From: DATHAP01 sp963762865
GTDB lineage: Bacteria > Actinomycetota > Actinomycetes > JACCUZ01
Direction: 5' to 3'
NCBI GenBank assembly: GCA_963762865.1
Contig: CAVXNC010000003.1
Coordinates: 248,001 to 312,000 of the forward strand
Length of the DNA stretch: 64,000 nucleotides
The stretch's first letter is position 1. Every line of letters begins with the position of its first letter. Shown here in pieces: positions 34,236 through 43,000 of this stretch. The notes under the pieces are model-generated. The model did not search any database and had not been told where the DNA came from. It saw only the letters and a program-made list of their open reading frames with translations. Both the position numbers and the translations under genes were made by a program.

Positions 34236-36884
34236 GTGCCACCCGCTTCGCCCGCCACCGCCCGTCCGTCCTCCACCACCCGCCTGCGCACCCGCACCGT
34301 CCTCGGTGCGGCCGTCACCGCCGTCCTCGCCGTTTCCCTCCTGCCCGCGGTGCCGGCCGCCGCCCGACCGGTGCAGCCGCAGGCGACCAAGCTGAAGGTC
34401 AACGTCGCTGCGGCCGCCACGCAGTGCAACATGGGCTTCGGTGTGCGCAAGGCGAAGACCGACAAGCACGATGCCCTCGAGCTGATGGCTGGCCGCGCCG
34501 ACCTGGACGAGTACGGCTGGTTCCGCCTCGCCGCCAACCCGTCGTGGAAGCCGGTGTCGACACTCGACAGCAGCGGCAAGGGCCACATGCACTCGCTGCA
34601 CTACCTGCTCCCGCTGTTGCGCTACGGCGTGCGCAGCGGCGACACGGCGATGGTCGACCGCTTCTACTACCTCATCAGGGACTGGCTGCACGACAACCCG
34701 CCCGGCGCCTCGACCAGCCGCTACGCGTGGGGCCCGCCGATCTACGAGGGCTTCCGCTCGCAGGTTCTCGTCTGTGCTGCCGCCGGTCCGAGGGGAAGCC
34801 AGCAGTGGCTGCTGCGCGGCCTGCTGAAGCACGGGCAGATGCTGTCGGACTCGCGCCGCTACGAGGGCGTCAACAACGCGTCGCTGCACCAGTCGATGGG
34901 GCTCTACTCGCTCGGCGAGGCGATGATGCGCCCGAAGTGGCGGGCCACCGCGATCAGCCGCGAGGCATCCCTCGCGGTCAAGCTGATCCAACCCGACGGC
35001 TCCGACGAGGAAGGCGCGCTGGAGTACGCCGTCAACGACTACCGCTGGTTCGGCCAGGCCGCCGAGCGGCTGCGCCGCGGTGGCGACGCCGTGCCGGCCG
35101 AGCTCAACCGCTACACGGCGATGCCGGCCTTCATCGCGCAGGCGACCCGGCCCGACGGCAGGATCGAGGCGCTCGGCGACACCACGCCGGCCGCGCTCGT
35201 GCCGTCGCGGTGGGCGGGCACGGCCGCCGAGTTCTCCGCCTCCGGCGGTGCCTCCGGTGTCGCCCCTTCGTCGGTCTTCTCGTCGTTCGCGGGCGGCTAC
35301 GTCTTCGGCCGGTCGGGATGGGGTACGTCGCGCCCGCTGGCCGACGAGACCTTCTTCAGCGTCCGCGGCGGGCGAGCGACCCCACACGCGCACGACGACT
35401 CGGGTGCGGTCACGCTCTACTCGCACGGCTCGCCCCTGCTCGTCGACACCGGCAAGTGGCGCTACACCTACGGCACGACGCGCAGCTTCGTCGTGTCGCG
35501 GGCAGCCCACAACGCGGTGCTCGTCAACGGCGTCAAGCGCACCCGGCTTCGGCCGGAGATGTCGGCGACCACCGCCAACGGTCTCGACATCACCACGGTC
35601 GTCGACCGCGGGTACGACGGCGTGACCCTGACGCGCACCGTCGCCTACGACCGGGCCGACGACGTGCTCGTCGTGTGGGACCGGCTGTCCTCGCCAGCCA
35701 AGTCCGTGACGGCCAGCCAGCAGTGGGGCCTCGGCCGCGACCGTCAGGTGTCGGTCACCGGCGACGTCGCCCACACCTCAGGTCCAGGTGCCAACGTCTC
35801 GATGCTCTTCACCTCGGGCGGCGCCCCGCTGGACGTCGCGAAGGGTGAGAAGAACCCGATGCGTGGCTGGAACAGCCAGGCCTACGGCGAGCTTTCCCCG
35901 AGCCCGTCGCTGCGCGCGACGCAGAAGGGCACCGAGCTGTCCTGGCTCACCGTCATCGCTCCGCGGGCATCGGGGGTCGCGGCCTCCTCAGTCGCAGCTA
36001 GCGCCACGGTGAGCCAGTCGGACGCGCGGGTCGCCCTCAACGCGCCAAACGGCAACGCCGCCACGGTCTACCTCGACGGCACCGCCGGGTCGCGCACCGA
36101 CTGGGCACCGGTCACCCCGGTCGCGTTGCCCACGGCCGACGTCGTCCTGCTCGGCAGCCAGACGGTGGTGCGCGGCCGCGGCCTCACGCCCGGCGAGTCC
36201 GCGACCGTCGAGATGCTGCCGGCGGGTGCGGCCAGCTGGTCCATCGCCGCGCAGGGCACGGCCACCTCGGCCGGGACCGTCGACCTGCCGGTGACGGCGT
36301 CGGCGACCGCCGACTACCGCGTGGTCACCGAGTCGGGCGCCTCGTCCCCGGTGCACGTCACCGCGGCGACCGCTCCGCAGCCGGTGACCGGAGTGACCGC
36401 CACACCGACCGGGCGCGGTCAGGTCAACGTGTCGTGGGTGCCGCCGGCAGACACCGGCGGGACGCCGCTCACCGACTTCGTGGTCGAGCACGCCGGCACC
36501 AAGACGGTCGTGCCTGCCACGGCGACGAGCTACGTCCTCACCGGCGTCGTGCCGGGCGAGCGCGTGGTGAAGGTGCGTGCGCGCAACGCCGTTGCCCGCA
36601 CCCCGTGGGCGCAGGCCGCAGCCACTGTGCCGGCGTACCCGACGATCTCCGGACCGACGAAGGCCCGCAAGGGCAGCAAGGTCACGCTCGCACTGCGAGG
36701 CCTGCTGCCCGGTGAGCGAGCCGTGGTGACCATCGACCCGGCCAAGGGGGCGACGGTCACCCGGCGACCGACGGTGACGTCCAAGGGCACGGCCACGGTG
36801 ACCTACTGGGTGAAGTCGCGGACCCGGTTCGTCGTGGTCAGCGGCGGGGTGCGCTCGGCACCGAAGGTCATCCGCCTCCGCTGA
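34236..36884 (+). CDS. Secreted heparinase II/III-like polysaccharide lyase with C-terminal FN3 domain
   Basis: An 882-residue exported protein with a long Sec/Tat-like signal (VLGAAVTAVLAVSLLPAVPA, cleavage near AAARP). Residues ~60-330 form an alpha-helical toroid (HMHSLHYLLPLLRYGVRSG; GVNNASLHQSMGLYSLGEAM). The Hepar_II_III domain follows (~350-560) with FAGGYVFGRSGWG, FFSVRGGRATPHAHDDSGAV and LLVDTGKWRYTYG. A beta-rich part and a fibronectin-III module (VTGVTATPTGRGQVNVSWVP, ~715-800) complete it. The fold cleaves uronic-acid polysaccharides by beta-elimination; the exact polymer (heparin-like, alginate or own capsule) is unknown. GTG 34236 has GGGGA upstream. It is monocistronic with a strong terminator after it. 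The 167 bp before it contain no other gene. Confidence 0.85.
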   Translation: MPPASPATARPSSTTRLRTRTVLGAAVTAVLAVSLLPAVPAAARPVQPQATKLKVNVAAAATQCNMGFGVRKAKTDKHDALELMAGRADLDEYGWFRLAANPSWKPVSTLDSSGKGHMHSLHYLLPLLRYGVRSGDTAMVDRFYYLIRDWLHDNPPGASTSRYAWGPPIYEGFRSQVLVCAAAGPRGSQQWLLRGLLKHGQMLSDSRRYEGVNNASLHQSMGLYSLGEAMMRPKWRATAISREASLAVKLIQPDGSDEEGALEYAVNDYRWFGQAAERLRRGGDAVPAELNRYTAMPAFIAQATRPDGRIEALGDTTPAALVPSRWAGTAAEFSASGGASGVAPSSVFSSFAGGYVFGRSGWGTSRPLADETFFSVRGGRATPHAHDDSGAVTLYSHGSPLLVDTGKWRYTYGTTRSFVVSRAAHNAVLVNGVKRTRLRPEMSATTANGLDITTVVDRGYDGVTLTRTVAYDRADDVLVVWDRLSSPAKSVTASQQWGLGRDRQVSVTGDVAHTSGPGANVSMLFTSGGAPLDVAKGEKNPMRGWNSQAYGELSPSPSLRATQKGTELSWLTVIAPRASGVAASSVAASATVSQSDARVALNAPNGNAATVYLDGTAGSRTDWAPVTPVALPTADVVLLGSQTVVRGRGLTPGESATVEMLPAGAASWSIAAQGTATSAGTVDLPVTASATADYRVVTESGASSPVHVTAATAPQPVTGVTATPTGRGQVNVSWVPPADTGGTPLTDFVVEHAGTKTVVPATATSYVLTGVVPGERVVKVRARNAVARTPWAQAAATVPAYPTISGPTKARKGSKVTLALRGLLPGERAVVTIDPAKGATVTRRPTVTSKGTATVTYWVKSRTRFVVVSGGVRSAPKVIRLR

Positions 36885-36905
36885 CCCCGGGAGGCACCAG
36901 GCACC

Positions 36906-36941
36906 AGGAGGGCCCCGGCGGAATCCCGCCGGGGCCCTCCT
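36906..36941. terminator. Strong bidirectional hairpin terminator
   Basis: AGGAGGGCCCCGGCGG (36906-36921) pairs perfectly with CCGCCGGGGCCCTCCT (36926-36941) around a 4-nt loop. The stem can extend through GCACCAG / CTGGTGC. It separates the lyase from the convergent DUF3618 operon. Confidence 0.85.
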
Positions 36942-36992
36942 GCTGGTGCTCGAGCTTGTGCTCGTCGTGCTGGTGCCGCTGTCAGTGACCGG

Positions 36993-37550
36993 TCAGTGAC
37001 TGCTGAGGTCCTGCTTGGCGTGCTGCGCCTCGCCCTTGACGTTGCCCGCGGCATCGGTCGCGGTGGACTTCACCGAGTCGGCGGCCTGCTGGGCGTGCGG
37101 CTGCAGGTTCTCCTTGGCGTTCTGCGCCGACTCCTTGAGCGGAGCGGTCAGGGCGTCGGAGTGCTCGGAGACCTTGTCCTTGGCCTCCATCGTGGCCTGC
37201 TTCTCCTTCTCGCTCGCGGGGAGCAGCGAGGAGATCAGCCAGCCCGTTCCGAACGCGATGACGCCCGCTGCGAGCGGGTTGCCCTGCGTCTGCTGACGGA
37301 CAGCCTGCGGCGCATGCTTCGCGCCGTCGGCGATGTCGTGGCCGGTGGACGATGCGCTGCTCGTCGCGCTGTGGCTGCTGCCCATGACCTTGTCCTTCGC
37401 GGTGGAGAGGCGGGTCTTGGCCGCCTGGGTGCGTCGTGAAGCGATCGCCGACGGGCTGACCTTCTCGTGCAGGGTGTCGACATCGGTGGCCAGCTCGGCG
37501 CGCGTGCGCTCGATCTCGAGTCGGATCTGCTCGGGGCTCTGCGTGCTCAT
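36993..37550 (-). CDS. DUF3618 domain protein
   Basis: A 185-residue protein. The N-terminal DUF3618 segment is SPEQIRLEIERTRAELATDV through DTLHEKVSPSAIASRRTQAA, a short transmembrane piece is AAGVIAFGTGWLISSLLP (~95-112), and the C-terminus is a helical, alternating-charge stretch (KESAQNAKENLQPHAQQAAD) resembling LEA-like stress proteins. It is the last gene of a three-gene operon with a holin-superfamily protein and a coiled-coil membrane protein, all overlapping by 4 bp. The arrangement is widespread in actinomycetes and suggests envelope or desiccation stress. Start ATG 37550. Confidence 0.85.
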   Translation of the reverse strand: MSTQSPEQIRLEIERTRAELATDVDTLHEKVSPSAIASRRTQAAKTRLSTAKDKVMGSSHSATSSASSTGHDIADGAKHAPQAVRQQTQGNPLAAGVIAFGTGWLISSLLPASEKEKQATMEAKDKVSEHSDALTAPLKESAQNAKENLQPHAQQAADSVKSTATDAAGNVKGEAQHAKQDLSSH

Positions 37551-38011
37551 CGTGCTGCCTCCTGGTGGCCCTTGAGTGCGTCGGGAACTTCCTTGAGCGT
37601 GGACACGGTGCGCTCCGGCTTGGGGTGCACCTCACGCATCTTCTTGCGACCGGTCACGAAGAGGACCGCGCCGATGACGCCCCAGATGATCGCGACGATC
37701 AGGGCGGCGACGCCGGTGTCCATGGCGTTGGCCAGGCCCCACCAGAGCGCGCAGCTCAGGAACAGCGCGACCATGTAGCCCGCGAAGCCGGCGCCGCCGA
37801 GCATCCCGGCGGCCTTGCCGGTCTTGGCGACCTCTTCCTTGATCTCCGCCTTCGCGAGGTCCATCTCCTGGCGCATCAGCGTGGAGAGGTCGTTCGTGAC
37901 CTCGCTGATCAGCGAGCCGACCGACCGGTCGGACACGTCGACGCTGGGCGATGCGGTGACGGGCGGCACCTCGGTGCGCACCTCGTGGTTGCCGGTGCTC
38001 ATCTGGCTCAC
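37547..38011 (-). CDS. Phage-holin superfamily membrane protein (DUF1469 type)
   Basis: A 154-residue protein: soluble N-terminus with SVGSLISEVTNDLSTLMRQE and the conserved DLAKAEIKEEVAKTGKAAGM, then two transmembrane helices (GFAGYMVALFLSCALWWGLA; VAALIVAIIWGVIGAVLFVT) and a basic tail. Despite the family name these chromosomal proteins are not lysis holins. The gene overlaps both neighbours (ATGA/GTGA) within the stress operon. GTG 38011 has GGTGGTGA upstream; ATG 38002 is possible. Confidence 0.87.
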   Translation of the reverse strand: MSQMSTGNHEVRTEVPPVTASPSVDVSDRSVGSLISEVTNDLSTLMRQEMDLAKAEIKEEVAKTGKAAGMLGGAGFAGYMVALFLSCALWWGLANAMDTGVAALIVAIIWGVIGAVLFVTGRKKMREVHPKPERTVSTLKEVPDALKGHQEAAR

Positions 38012-38754
38012 AGATGTTCACCACCCGTGCGGCGACCGGCGGTCGCGTAGGGGTCGTCCCCGACCAGGGTGACGTCTTCCTGCACGACGATTGCCTCGGT
38101 GCGCGGCTCGGCCGTCGCGCCGGCCCACTCGGACCCGGCGCTCGGCGTCGAGCCGTAGGACGAGGTGCCGTTCTGCCCGGTCGGCGTCGACGAGCTGTCG
38201 TCGCGCTTCACGTCGACCGCGCTGCGGGTCAGCCGACCGGCGAGGACGCCAGCGGCGGCGGCACCAAGGAGGAAGGTGCCGGGCTTGCGGCGAGCGAAGT
38301 CACGCAGCTCCGTGACCAGGTCGCCCGGCTCCCGGGTCTCCAGCCAGCTCGCGAGGTCGCGCGCCTTCTCCGACGCCTGCCGGGCGAGGTCAGTCGCCAT
38401 TCCGGACTGCCCGTTGCCGCTCTGCGACATCGAGTGCAGCTCGTCGGAGAGACTGCGAAGGCCGCCTGCCGCCTTGTCCTTCTGCACGCCGGCCTGCTCG
38501 CGCACCTGGTTCTGCGTCTCGTTGGCCAGGTTGCGCGCCTGGCTCTTCGCCTCGGCGGCGACGTTCCTCGCCTCGTCGCTCGCTGTCGACGCGACGTTGC
38601 CTGCCTGGTCCTTCGCTGCCTGCGTGGTCGAACCCGAGCCTGCGTCCGACCCGAAGGACGGGTCGTCGGTCGCTCCGGTGTAGACCGGCTCGACATAGGG
38701 CTCGGTCAGTGCTTCCGCAGGAGGCTGGTAGCCACCGTGTGCACCGGTCGTCAT
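38008..38754 (-). CDS. Coiled-coil membrane protein heading the DUF3618/holin operon
   Basis: A 248-residue protein. The acidic N-terminus is followed by an LEA-like helical region rich in Ala, Glu and Gln (STASDEARNVAAEAKSQARN; ETQNQVREQAGVQKDKAAGG), then RQASEKARDLASWLETREPG, a short hydrophobic segment TFLLGAAAAGVLAGRLT (~170-186) and a Ser/Gly-rich tail. Similar first genes accompany DUF3618 and holin-like genes across actinomycetes. GAGAGGAGAA lies before ATG 38754. It is divergent from yihY (186-bp gap). Confidence 0.78.
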   Translation of the reverse strand: MTTGAHGGYQPPAEALTEPYVEPVYTGATDDPSFGSDAGSGSTTQAAKDQAGNVASTASDEARNVAAEAKSQARNLANETQNQVREQAGVQKDKAAGGLRSLSDELHSMSQSGNGQSGMATDLARQASEKARDLASWLETREPGDLVTELRDFARRKPGTFLLGAAAAGVLAGRLTRSAVDVKRDDSSSTPTGQNGTSSYGSTPSAGSEWAGATAEPRTEAIVVQEDVTLVGDDPYATAGRRTGGEHL

Positions 38755-38940
38755 CAGCGTTCTCCTCTCGATGAGATGCCCACGTCGTGGGCGTTTGTCT
38801 GGAGTCGACGTTGCCGAGGCCGCAGGGCCGAAACCCGCCTGAGCGCAAAGGTTGCCGCCGTGTCTCTTGTCACGCCGGCCCTCGCCAGACTCGCGGCAGG
38901 AAAGTCGTTTGGGACCTGTACCACGGGCAACGCTCGCCGA

Positions 38941-39972
38941 ATGCCAGAGCACCCTTCGTCATCGACCTCGTCCGTCGCGACTCCGTTCCCGGACCCGGAC
39001 GACCCGCGCAAGCCGGACGGTCCGAGCGACCTGCACCGGACGTCGTGGAAGGGCGTGCTGAAGCGGACCTTCACCGAGTTCAAGGAAGACAACTGCACCG
39101 ACTGGGCGGCCGCCCTCACCTACTACGGCGTCCTGGCGGTCTTCCCCGCGATGATCGCGCTGCTGTCGATCATCGGTCTCGTCGGTGACCCCAAGAAGAC
39201 GACCGACCAGCTGCTGCAGATCGTCGACACCCTCGGGCCTTCGTCGGCAACCGAAACGTTCGCCGGTCCCATCGAGCAGATCGCGTCGCGACCGTCGGCC
39301 GCCGGCGTCGCGCTCGTCATCGGGCTGCTGACAGCCCTGTGGTCCGCCTCGGGCTACGTCGGTGCCTTCGGCCGGGCGGCCAACGCGATCTACGAGGTCG
39401 AGGAGGGCCGGCCGTTCTACAAGCTCCGTCCGGTGCAGCTTGTGGTGACCCTCGTCTGCGTGGTCCTGCTCGCGGTGGTGGGCTTGGCCCTCGTCGTCAC
39501 CGGGCCGGTGACCCGGGCGATCGGCGACGCCATCGGCCTCGGCGACACCGTCCTCACCGTGTGGGACATCGCGAAGTGGCCGGTCATGGCTCTCGTCGTC
39601 TCGGTCATCTTCTCGCTGCTCTACTTCGCGACGCCCAACGTCAAACAGCCGAAGTTCAAGTGGTTCACGCTCGGTGGTCTGGTCGCCGTTGTCGTGTGGG
39701 TGCTGGCCTCGGCGGTCTTCGCGCTCTATGTCGCGACCTTCTCGTCCTACAGCAAGACGTACGGCTCGCTGGCGGCCGTGGTCGTCGGCCTCGTCTGGCT
39801 GTGGATCTCCAACCTCGCGGTGCTCTTCGGTGCCGAGCTGAACGCCGAGATGGAACGTGGCCGCCAGCTCCAGGCAGGCATGCACGAGGCGGAGCAGACC
39901 ATCCAGCTGCCGCCGCGGGACACGACGAAGATGAAGGACCCGCCCGAGACCGCGGAGGTCACGACCCGCTAA
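38941..39972 (+). CDS. YihY/virulence factor BrkB family membrane protein
   Basis: An intact 343-residue YihY protein. After a Pro/Asp-rich N-terminus come KRTFTEFKEDNCTDWAAALT, six membrane helices (ALTYYGVLAVFPAMIALLSI; VALVIGLLTALWSASGYVGA; LVVTLVCVVLLAVVGLALVV; VVWVLASAVFALYVATFSSY; VVVGLVWLWISNLAVLFGAE) and the conserved LFGAELNAEMERGRQ. The biochemical role is unknown and RNase BN activity does not apply to this family. It is divergent from the DUF3618 operon, a recurrent pairing. It ends with a 4-bp overlap onto the LacI gene stop. Confidence 0.9.
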   Translation: MPEHPSSSTSSVATPFPDPDDPRKPDGPSDLHRTSWKGVLKRTFTEFKEDNCTDWAAALTYYGVLAVFPAMIALLSIIGLVGDPKKTTDQLLQIVDTLGPSSATETFAGPIEQIASRPSAAGVALVIGLLTALWSASGYVGAFGRAANAIYEVEEGRPFYKLRPVQLVVTLVCVVLLAVVGLALVVTGPVTRAIGDAIGLGDTVLTVWDIAKWPVMALVVSVIFSLLYFATPNVKQPKFKWFTLGGLVAVVVWVLASAVFALYVATFSSYSKTYGSLAAVVVGLVWLWISNLAVLFGAELNAEMERGRQLQAGMHEAEQTIQLPPRDTTKMKDPPETAEVTTR

Positions 39973-40997
39973 CGGGGTGGGGCGGCGGTCGACTGGCGGA
40001 CCTTCATGGTCAGGGGCAGCAGCACCGACCGGGGATGCCGGGACGGATCCTGCAACGACTCGGTGAGCATCCGGGCGGCCTCGGCACCGACCTCGTAGTG
40101 CGGCACCCGCACCGACGTCAGCGGTGGCCGCAGCTTGTCGATGAACGGCATGTCGTTGAAGCCCATCACCGACAGGTCCTCGGGGCAGCGCAGCCCGCGC
40201 TCCTCCATGACGTCGTAGCAACCGAGCGCGAGCAGGTCGTTGCCGGCGAGCACCGCGGTGAAGTCGGCGCCCGAGTCGAGCAGCTCACTCAATGCCCGGG
40301 CGCCCTCGGCCTCGGTCCAGTAGGAGCAGGTGGCGATCAGCGCCGGGTCCTCGGCGATCCCGTGCGACTGGAGCGCCTCGCGGTAGCCCTGGGTGCGGAC
40401 CAGTCCGGTGGAGGTGTCCTGCGGCCCGGCCAGGTGCGCGATCCGCCGATGGCCCAGGGAGACCAGGTGCTCGACGGCCATCGCCGCGCCGGACGCGTCG
40501 TCGGGCGTCACCGACGGCACGTCCTGGTTCTGCAGCCGGCGGTTGATCAGCACCATCGGGATGCCCTGCTCGTGCAGCTCGTCGAGGAGCCCGTGCTCGA
40601 GCCGCGCGGTCGCGACGATCAGACCTTCCACGTGCCGGGACCGCAGCGAGTCGATCTGTGAGCGCTCCCGGTCAGGGTCGTTGTCGGTGTTGACGATCCA
40701 CGCGCTGTAGCCCGCCGGGCCGAGGACGTCCTCGATGCCGCGCACGATCGGCGGGAAGAGCGGGTTGGTGAGATCCGGGATGACCAGCCCGATCGTGCCG
40801 GACCGGGCCGTCTTGAGGCTGCGGGCGATGGGGTTCGGCCGGTAGCCGAGCTCCTCGGCGATCCGGATCACCCGGCTCGCGGTCTCCTCGTTGACCAGGC
40901 TGCGGGTCTGCGGGTTCAACGCGCGAGAGGCCGTCGCCGGGTGCACGCCGGCGAGCTGGGCGACGTCGCGGAGCGTCGGGGGCCGCACGCCCGTCAC
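39969..40997 (-). CDS. LacI family transcriptional regulator
   Basis: A 342-residue repressor. The N-terminal HTH is TLRDVAQLAGVHPATASRAL with the hinge helix region VIRIAEELGYRPNPIARSLK; the periplasmic-binding-protein-like core contains GTIGLVIPDLTNPLFPPIVR and AVLAGNDLLALGCYDVMEER. LacI proteins bind short A/T-centred palindromes and release on ligand binding. Two perfect candidate sites (GCAATCGATTG core) sit around the liv promoter at 41.5 kb, making that importer the likely target. The GTG start at 40997 gives the MTGVRPPTLRD opening. Confidence 0.92.
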   Translation of the reverse strand: MTGVRPPTLRDVAQLAGVHPATASRALNPQTRSLVNEETASRVIRIAEELGYRPNPIARSLKTARSGTIGLVIPDLTNPLFPPIVRGIEDVLGPAGYSAWIVNTDNDPDRERSQIDSLRSRHVEGLIVATARLEHGLLDELHEQGIPMVLINRRLQNQDVPSVTPDDASGAAMAVEHLVSLGHRRIAHLAGPQDTSTGLVRTQGYREALQSHGIAEDPALIATCSYWTEAEGARALSELLDSGADFTAVLAGNDLLALGCYDVMEERGLRCPEDLSVMGFNDMPFIDKLRPPLTSVRVPHYEVGAEAARMLTESLQDPSRHPRSVLLPLTMKVRQSTAAPPR

Positions 40998-41055
40998 CCT
41001 AGTGTCCGGCGACGGTCATCCGCGGGTACGTCGCGCCGCGTGCTCGAGCGGTCCA

Positions 41056-41490
41056 TCAGATGGACTCCCATCGGGCACGCGCGACCGCGCCGATGACACC
41101 GAGGGGAACCGTCACGACGGCCAGGGCCAGGAAGGCCGCGCCGAAGCGCCCGTCCTCGGCCAGCCCGCCGAGCAGCAGCGTGCCGAGGGCACTGCCCGCG
41201 AAGAGCGACCCGGCGAAGAGCGACACCGTTGCTGCGCGCTGCGCCGGGAAGACCTGCGTCGCCCAGGTCTGCAACGTCGAGTGCATCGACGACCACGCGA
41301 GGCCGAGCAGCAGGGCGACCGCCACGCCGGCGGGCACCGCGCTGGACGCCGCCGCGACCAGGCACCAGAGCCGCGGACGCGCCGAAGGCGAGCAGCCGGG
41401 ACGCGGATGGCCACCAGCATCGGCGCCGTGCCCGGCGTCGTGGTGCGAGTCGTGCTCAGCGCGGGCGGCCACGCTCCGCAGCCTAACGGC
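41056..41490 (-). pseudogene. Remnant of an MFS transporter (C-terminal part only)
   Basis: The end of an MFS permease is readable: AAASSAVPAGVAVALLLGLA, WSSMHSTLQTWATQVFPAQR and FAGSALGTLLLGGLAEDGRF to the stop at 41056. About 115 residues are present against the ~400 expected. Upstream, a fragment in another frame (MLVAIRVPAARLRR) adds a few residues near 41440, showing a frameshift as well. The N-terminal half is absent, replaced by the liv promoter region, so this is a genuine truncation and not only an indel. Confidence 0.75.
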
Positions 41491-41500
41491 AATCGATTGT
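41489..41500. promoter_or_regulatory. LacI-type operator O1
   Basis: GCAATCGATTGT, an 11/12 palindrome sharing its core with the second site. Its centre is exactly 80 bp upstream of the centre of O2, suited to repression by looping. Confidence 0.65.
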
Positions 41501-41530
41501 GGTCGAACCTGTGAGAACGGGTTCACCTCC

Positions 41531-41559
41531 TTGACACACGCCCGCAACGCTCCGATGAT
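41531..41559 (+). promoter_or_regulatory. Candidate liv promoter
   Basis: TTGACA (41531-41536), 17-bp spacer, GATGAT (41554-41559). The -35 is consensus and the -10 is weak. The downstream operator begins 7 bp after the -10, over the expected transcription start. Confidence 0.5.
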
Positions 41560-41565
41560 GCCCGA

Positions 41566-41583
41566 GTCGCAATCGATTGCGAC
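41566..41583. promoter_or_regulatory. LacI-type operator O2
   Basis: GTCGCAATCGATTGCGAC, an 18-bp perfect palindrome with the central CG typical of LacI-family sites. It covers the predicted transcription start of the importer operon, 31 bp before the substrate-binding-protein gene. Confidence 0.75.
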
Positions 41584-41613
41584 AGCCTGTCGCCGCACCC
41601 CCCTGGAGCGCGC

Positions 41614-42909
41614 ATGTCCATCCGTCGCACCGCATCCCTCGGCCTGCCCGTGACGCCGGCCGGTGGCGCCCGCCGAGTCGCCACCGCCGCCAAGCTGGTC
41701 GCCGCCGTGGCCGCCGCCGTGCTGCTCGTCACCGGCTGCCAGCAGGACAACCCCAACGACTCGGCGGGGACCGACGGCGGCGACTCGAAGGAGCCGATCA
41801 CGATCGGCATCTCGCTGCCGCTGACCGGTGACTTCTCCCAGCCGGGCGGGGAGGCCAAGCGCGGCTACGAGGTGTGGCGCGACATGGTCAACGAGGACGG
41901 CGGGATCCTCGGCCGCCAGGTCAAGCTGAAGATCGTCGACGACGCCAGCAACCAGGACACCGTCGTCTCGGACTACACGAAGCTCATCACGCAGGACAAG
42001 GTCGACCTGGTGCTGGGCACCTTCTCCTCGCTGCTCAACTTCCCGGCGTCGGCCGTGGCCGAGAAGCAGGGCTACGTCTACGTCGAGCCGGCCGGTGGTG
42101 CACCGGACATGTTCAGCCGTGGGTTCGAGTACCTCTTCTTCGCCCAGCCGGCGACGGCACCGCACCAGGCCGACGTCTTCGTCGACTACATCAAGTCGCT
42201 GCCCGAGGCCGACCGGCCCAAGACGGCGGCCTACCCGACCCAGGACGACCCCTTCACCCGACCGGTCATCGAGTCGATGCAGCAGCAGCTCGAGGCGCTC
42301 GGCGTGAAGACGGTCTACTCCTCGGTCTACCCGGCCGACACGACGAACTTCCAGACGATCGCCAACACGATCAAGAACAAGAAGCCCGACCTGATCGCCC
42401 AGGGCGCGGTGTTCGAGGACGGCGTCGGGCTGGTCCGGTCGCTCAAGCAGCTCGACTACAACCCGAAGGCGCTCTTCCAGACCTCGGCGCCCAGCAACGC
42501 CGGCCAGTACAGCGAAGGCGTCGGCGAGGCCAACACGGAGGGCGTCTTCTACACGGTCTCCTGGAACGAGAGCGCGACCACGCCGCTGAACACGGAGTTC
42601 GTCGCGGCCTACGGCGACGCCTACGACGGTGCATCCCCGGCCGAGGACGCGGCCGACGCGTTCGCCGCCGCGCAGGTGCTGCAGAAGGCGGTCGAGGAGG
42701 TCGGCGAGATCGACCAGGCGGCCATCAAGGACTACCTGCACGCCAACGAGGTGGAGACGATCCTCGGGCCGCTCTCGTGGAACGAGAAGGGTGAGCCGCA
42801 GGGCGACTTCATCCTCGCGCAGTGGCAGTCCGGCAAGGTCGAGGTCGTGGGTCCGGCGGACGTCGCCACCACCGACACGATCGTCTACCCGAAGCCCGAC
42901 TGGCAGTGA
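41614..42909 (+). CDS. Liv-type ABC transporter substrate-binding lipoprotein
   Basis: A 431-residue lipoprotein (lipobox LLVTGCQ, Cys42). The mature part is a type I periplasmic-binding fold: ITIGISLPLTGDFSQPGGEA, YEVWRDMVNEDGGILGRQVK, TVVSDYTKLITQDKVDLVLG, AAYPTQDDPFTRPVIESMQQ and DAADAFAAAQVLQKAVEEVG. Such proteins bind branched-chain amino acids, amides, urea or aromatic acids outside the membrane. It is the first gene of the importer operon; LacI-type control suggests a catabolic, inducer-linked substrate rather than leucine. A 15-bp hairpin follows the stop. ATG 41614; the ribosome-binding site is GGAGCGC. Confidence 0.9.
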   Translation: MSIRRTASLGLPVTPAGGARRVATAAKLVAAVAAAVLLVTGCQQDNPNDSAGTDGGDSKEPITIGISLPLTGDFSQPGGEAKRGYEVWRDMVNEDGGILGRQVKLKIVDDASNQDTVVSDYTKLITQDKVDLVLGTFSSLLNFPASAVAEKQGYVYVEPAGGAPDMFSRGFEYLFFAQPATAPHQADVFVDYIKSLPEADRPKTAAYPTQDDPFTRPVIESMQQQLEALGVKTVYSSVYPADTTNFQTIANTIKNKKPDLIAQGAVFEDGVGLVRSLKQLDYNPKALFQTSAPSNAGQYSEGVGEANTEGVFYTVSWNESATTPLNTEFVAAYGDAYDGASPAEDAADAFAAAQVLQKAVEEVGEIDQAAIKDYLHANEVETILGPLSWNEKGEPQGDFILAQWQSGKVEVVGPADVATTDTIVYPKPDWQ

Positions 42910-42911
42910 CT

Positions 42912-42968
42912 CTGGTGGGGGCGGGATCCTGAACGGGTCCCGAGCCTGAGTCGTCCCGCCCCCACCAG
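42912..42968 (+). terminator. Intra-operon hairpin between binding protein and permease genes
   Basis: CTGGTGGGGGCGGGA (42912-42926) pairs perfectly with TCCCGCCCCCACCAG (42954-42968), leaving a 27-nt loop. It probably stabilises or partly terminates the transcript so the binding protein is made in excess, as in other ABC importers. Confidence 0.65.
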
Positions 42969-43000
42969 GCCCAACCGGGCCGACGGCCTGAGGAGACCGA

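Noticed and set aside
37547..38011. Prophage interpretation from the holin-like gene
   Set aside because: It belongs to a conserved chromosomal DUF3618 operon and no other phage gene is present.
38014..38940. Upstream extension of the intact YihY frame
   Set aside because: It is antisense to the coiled-coil membrane gene and carries no YihY similarity before ATG 38941.
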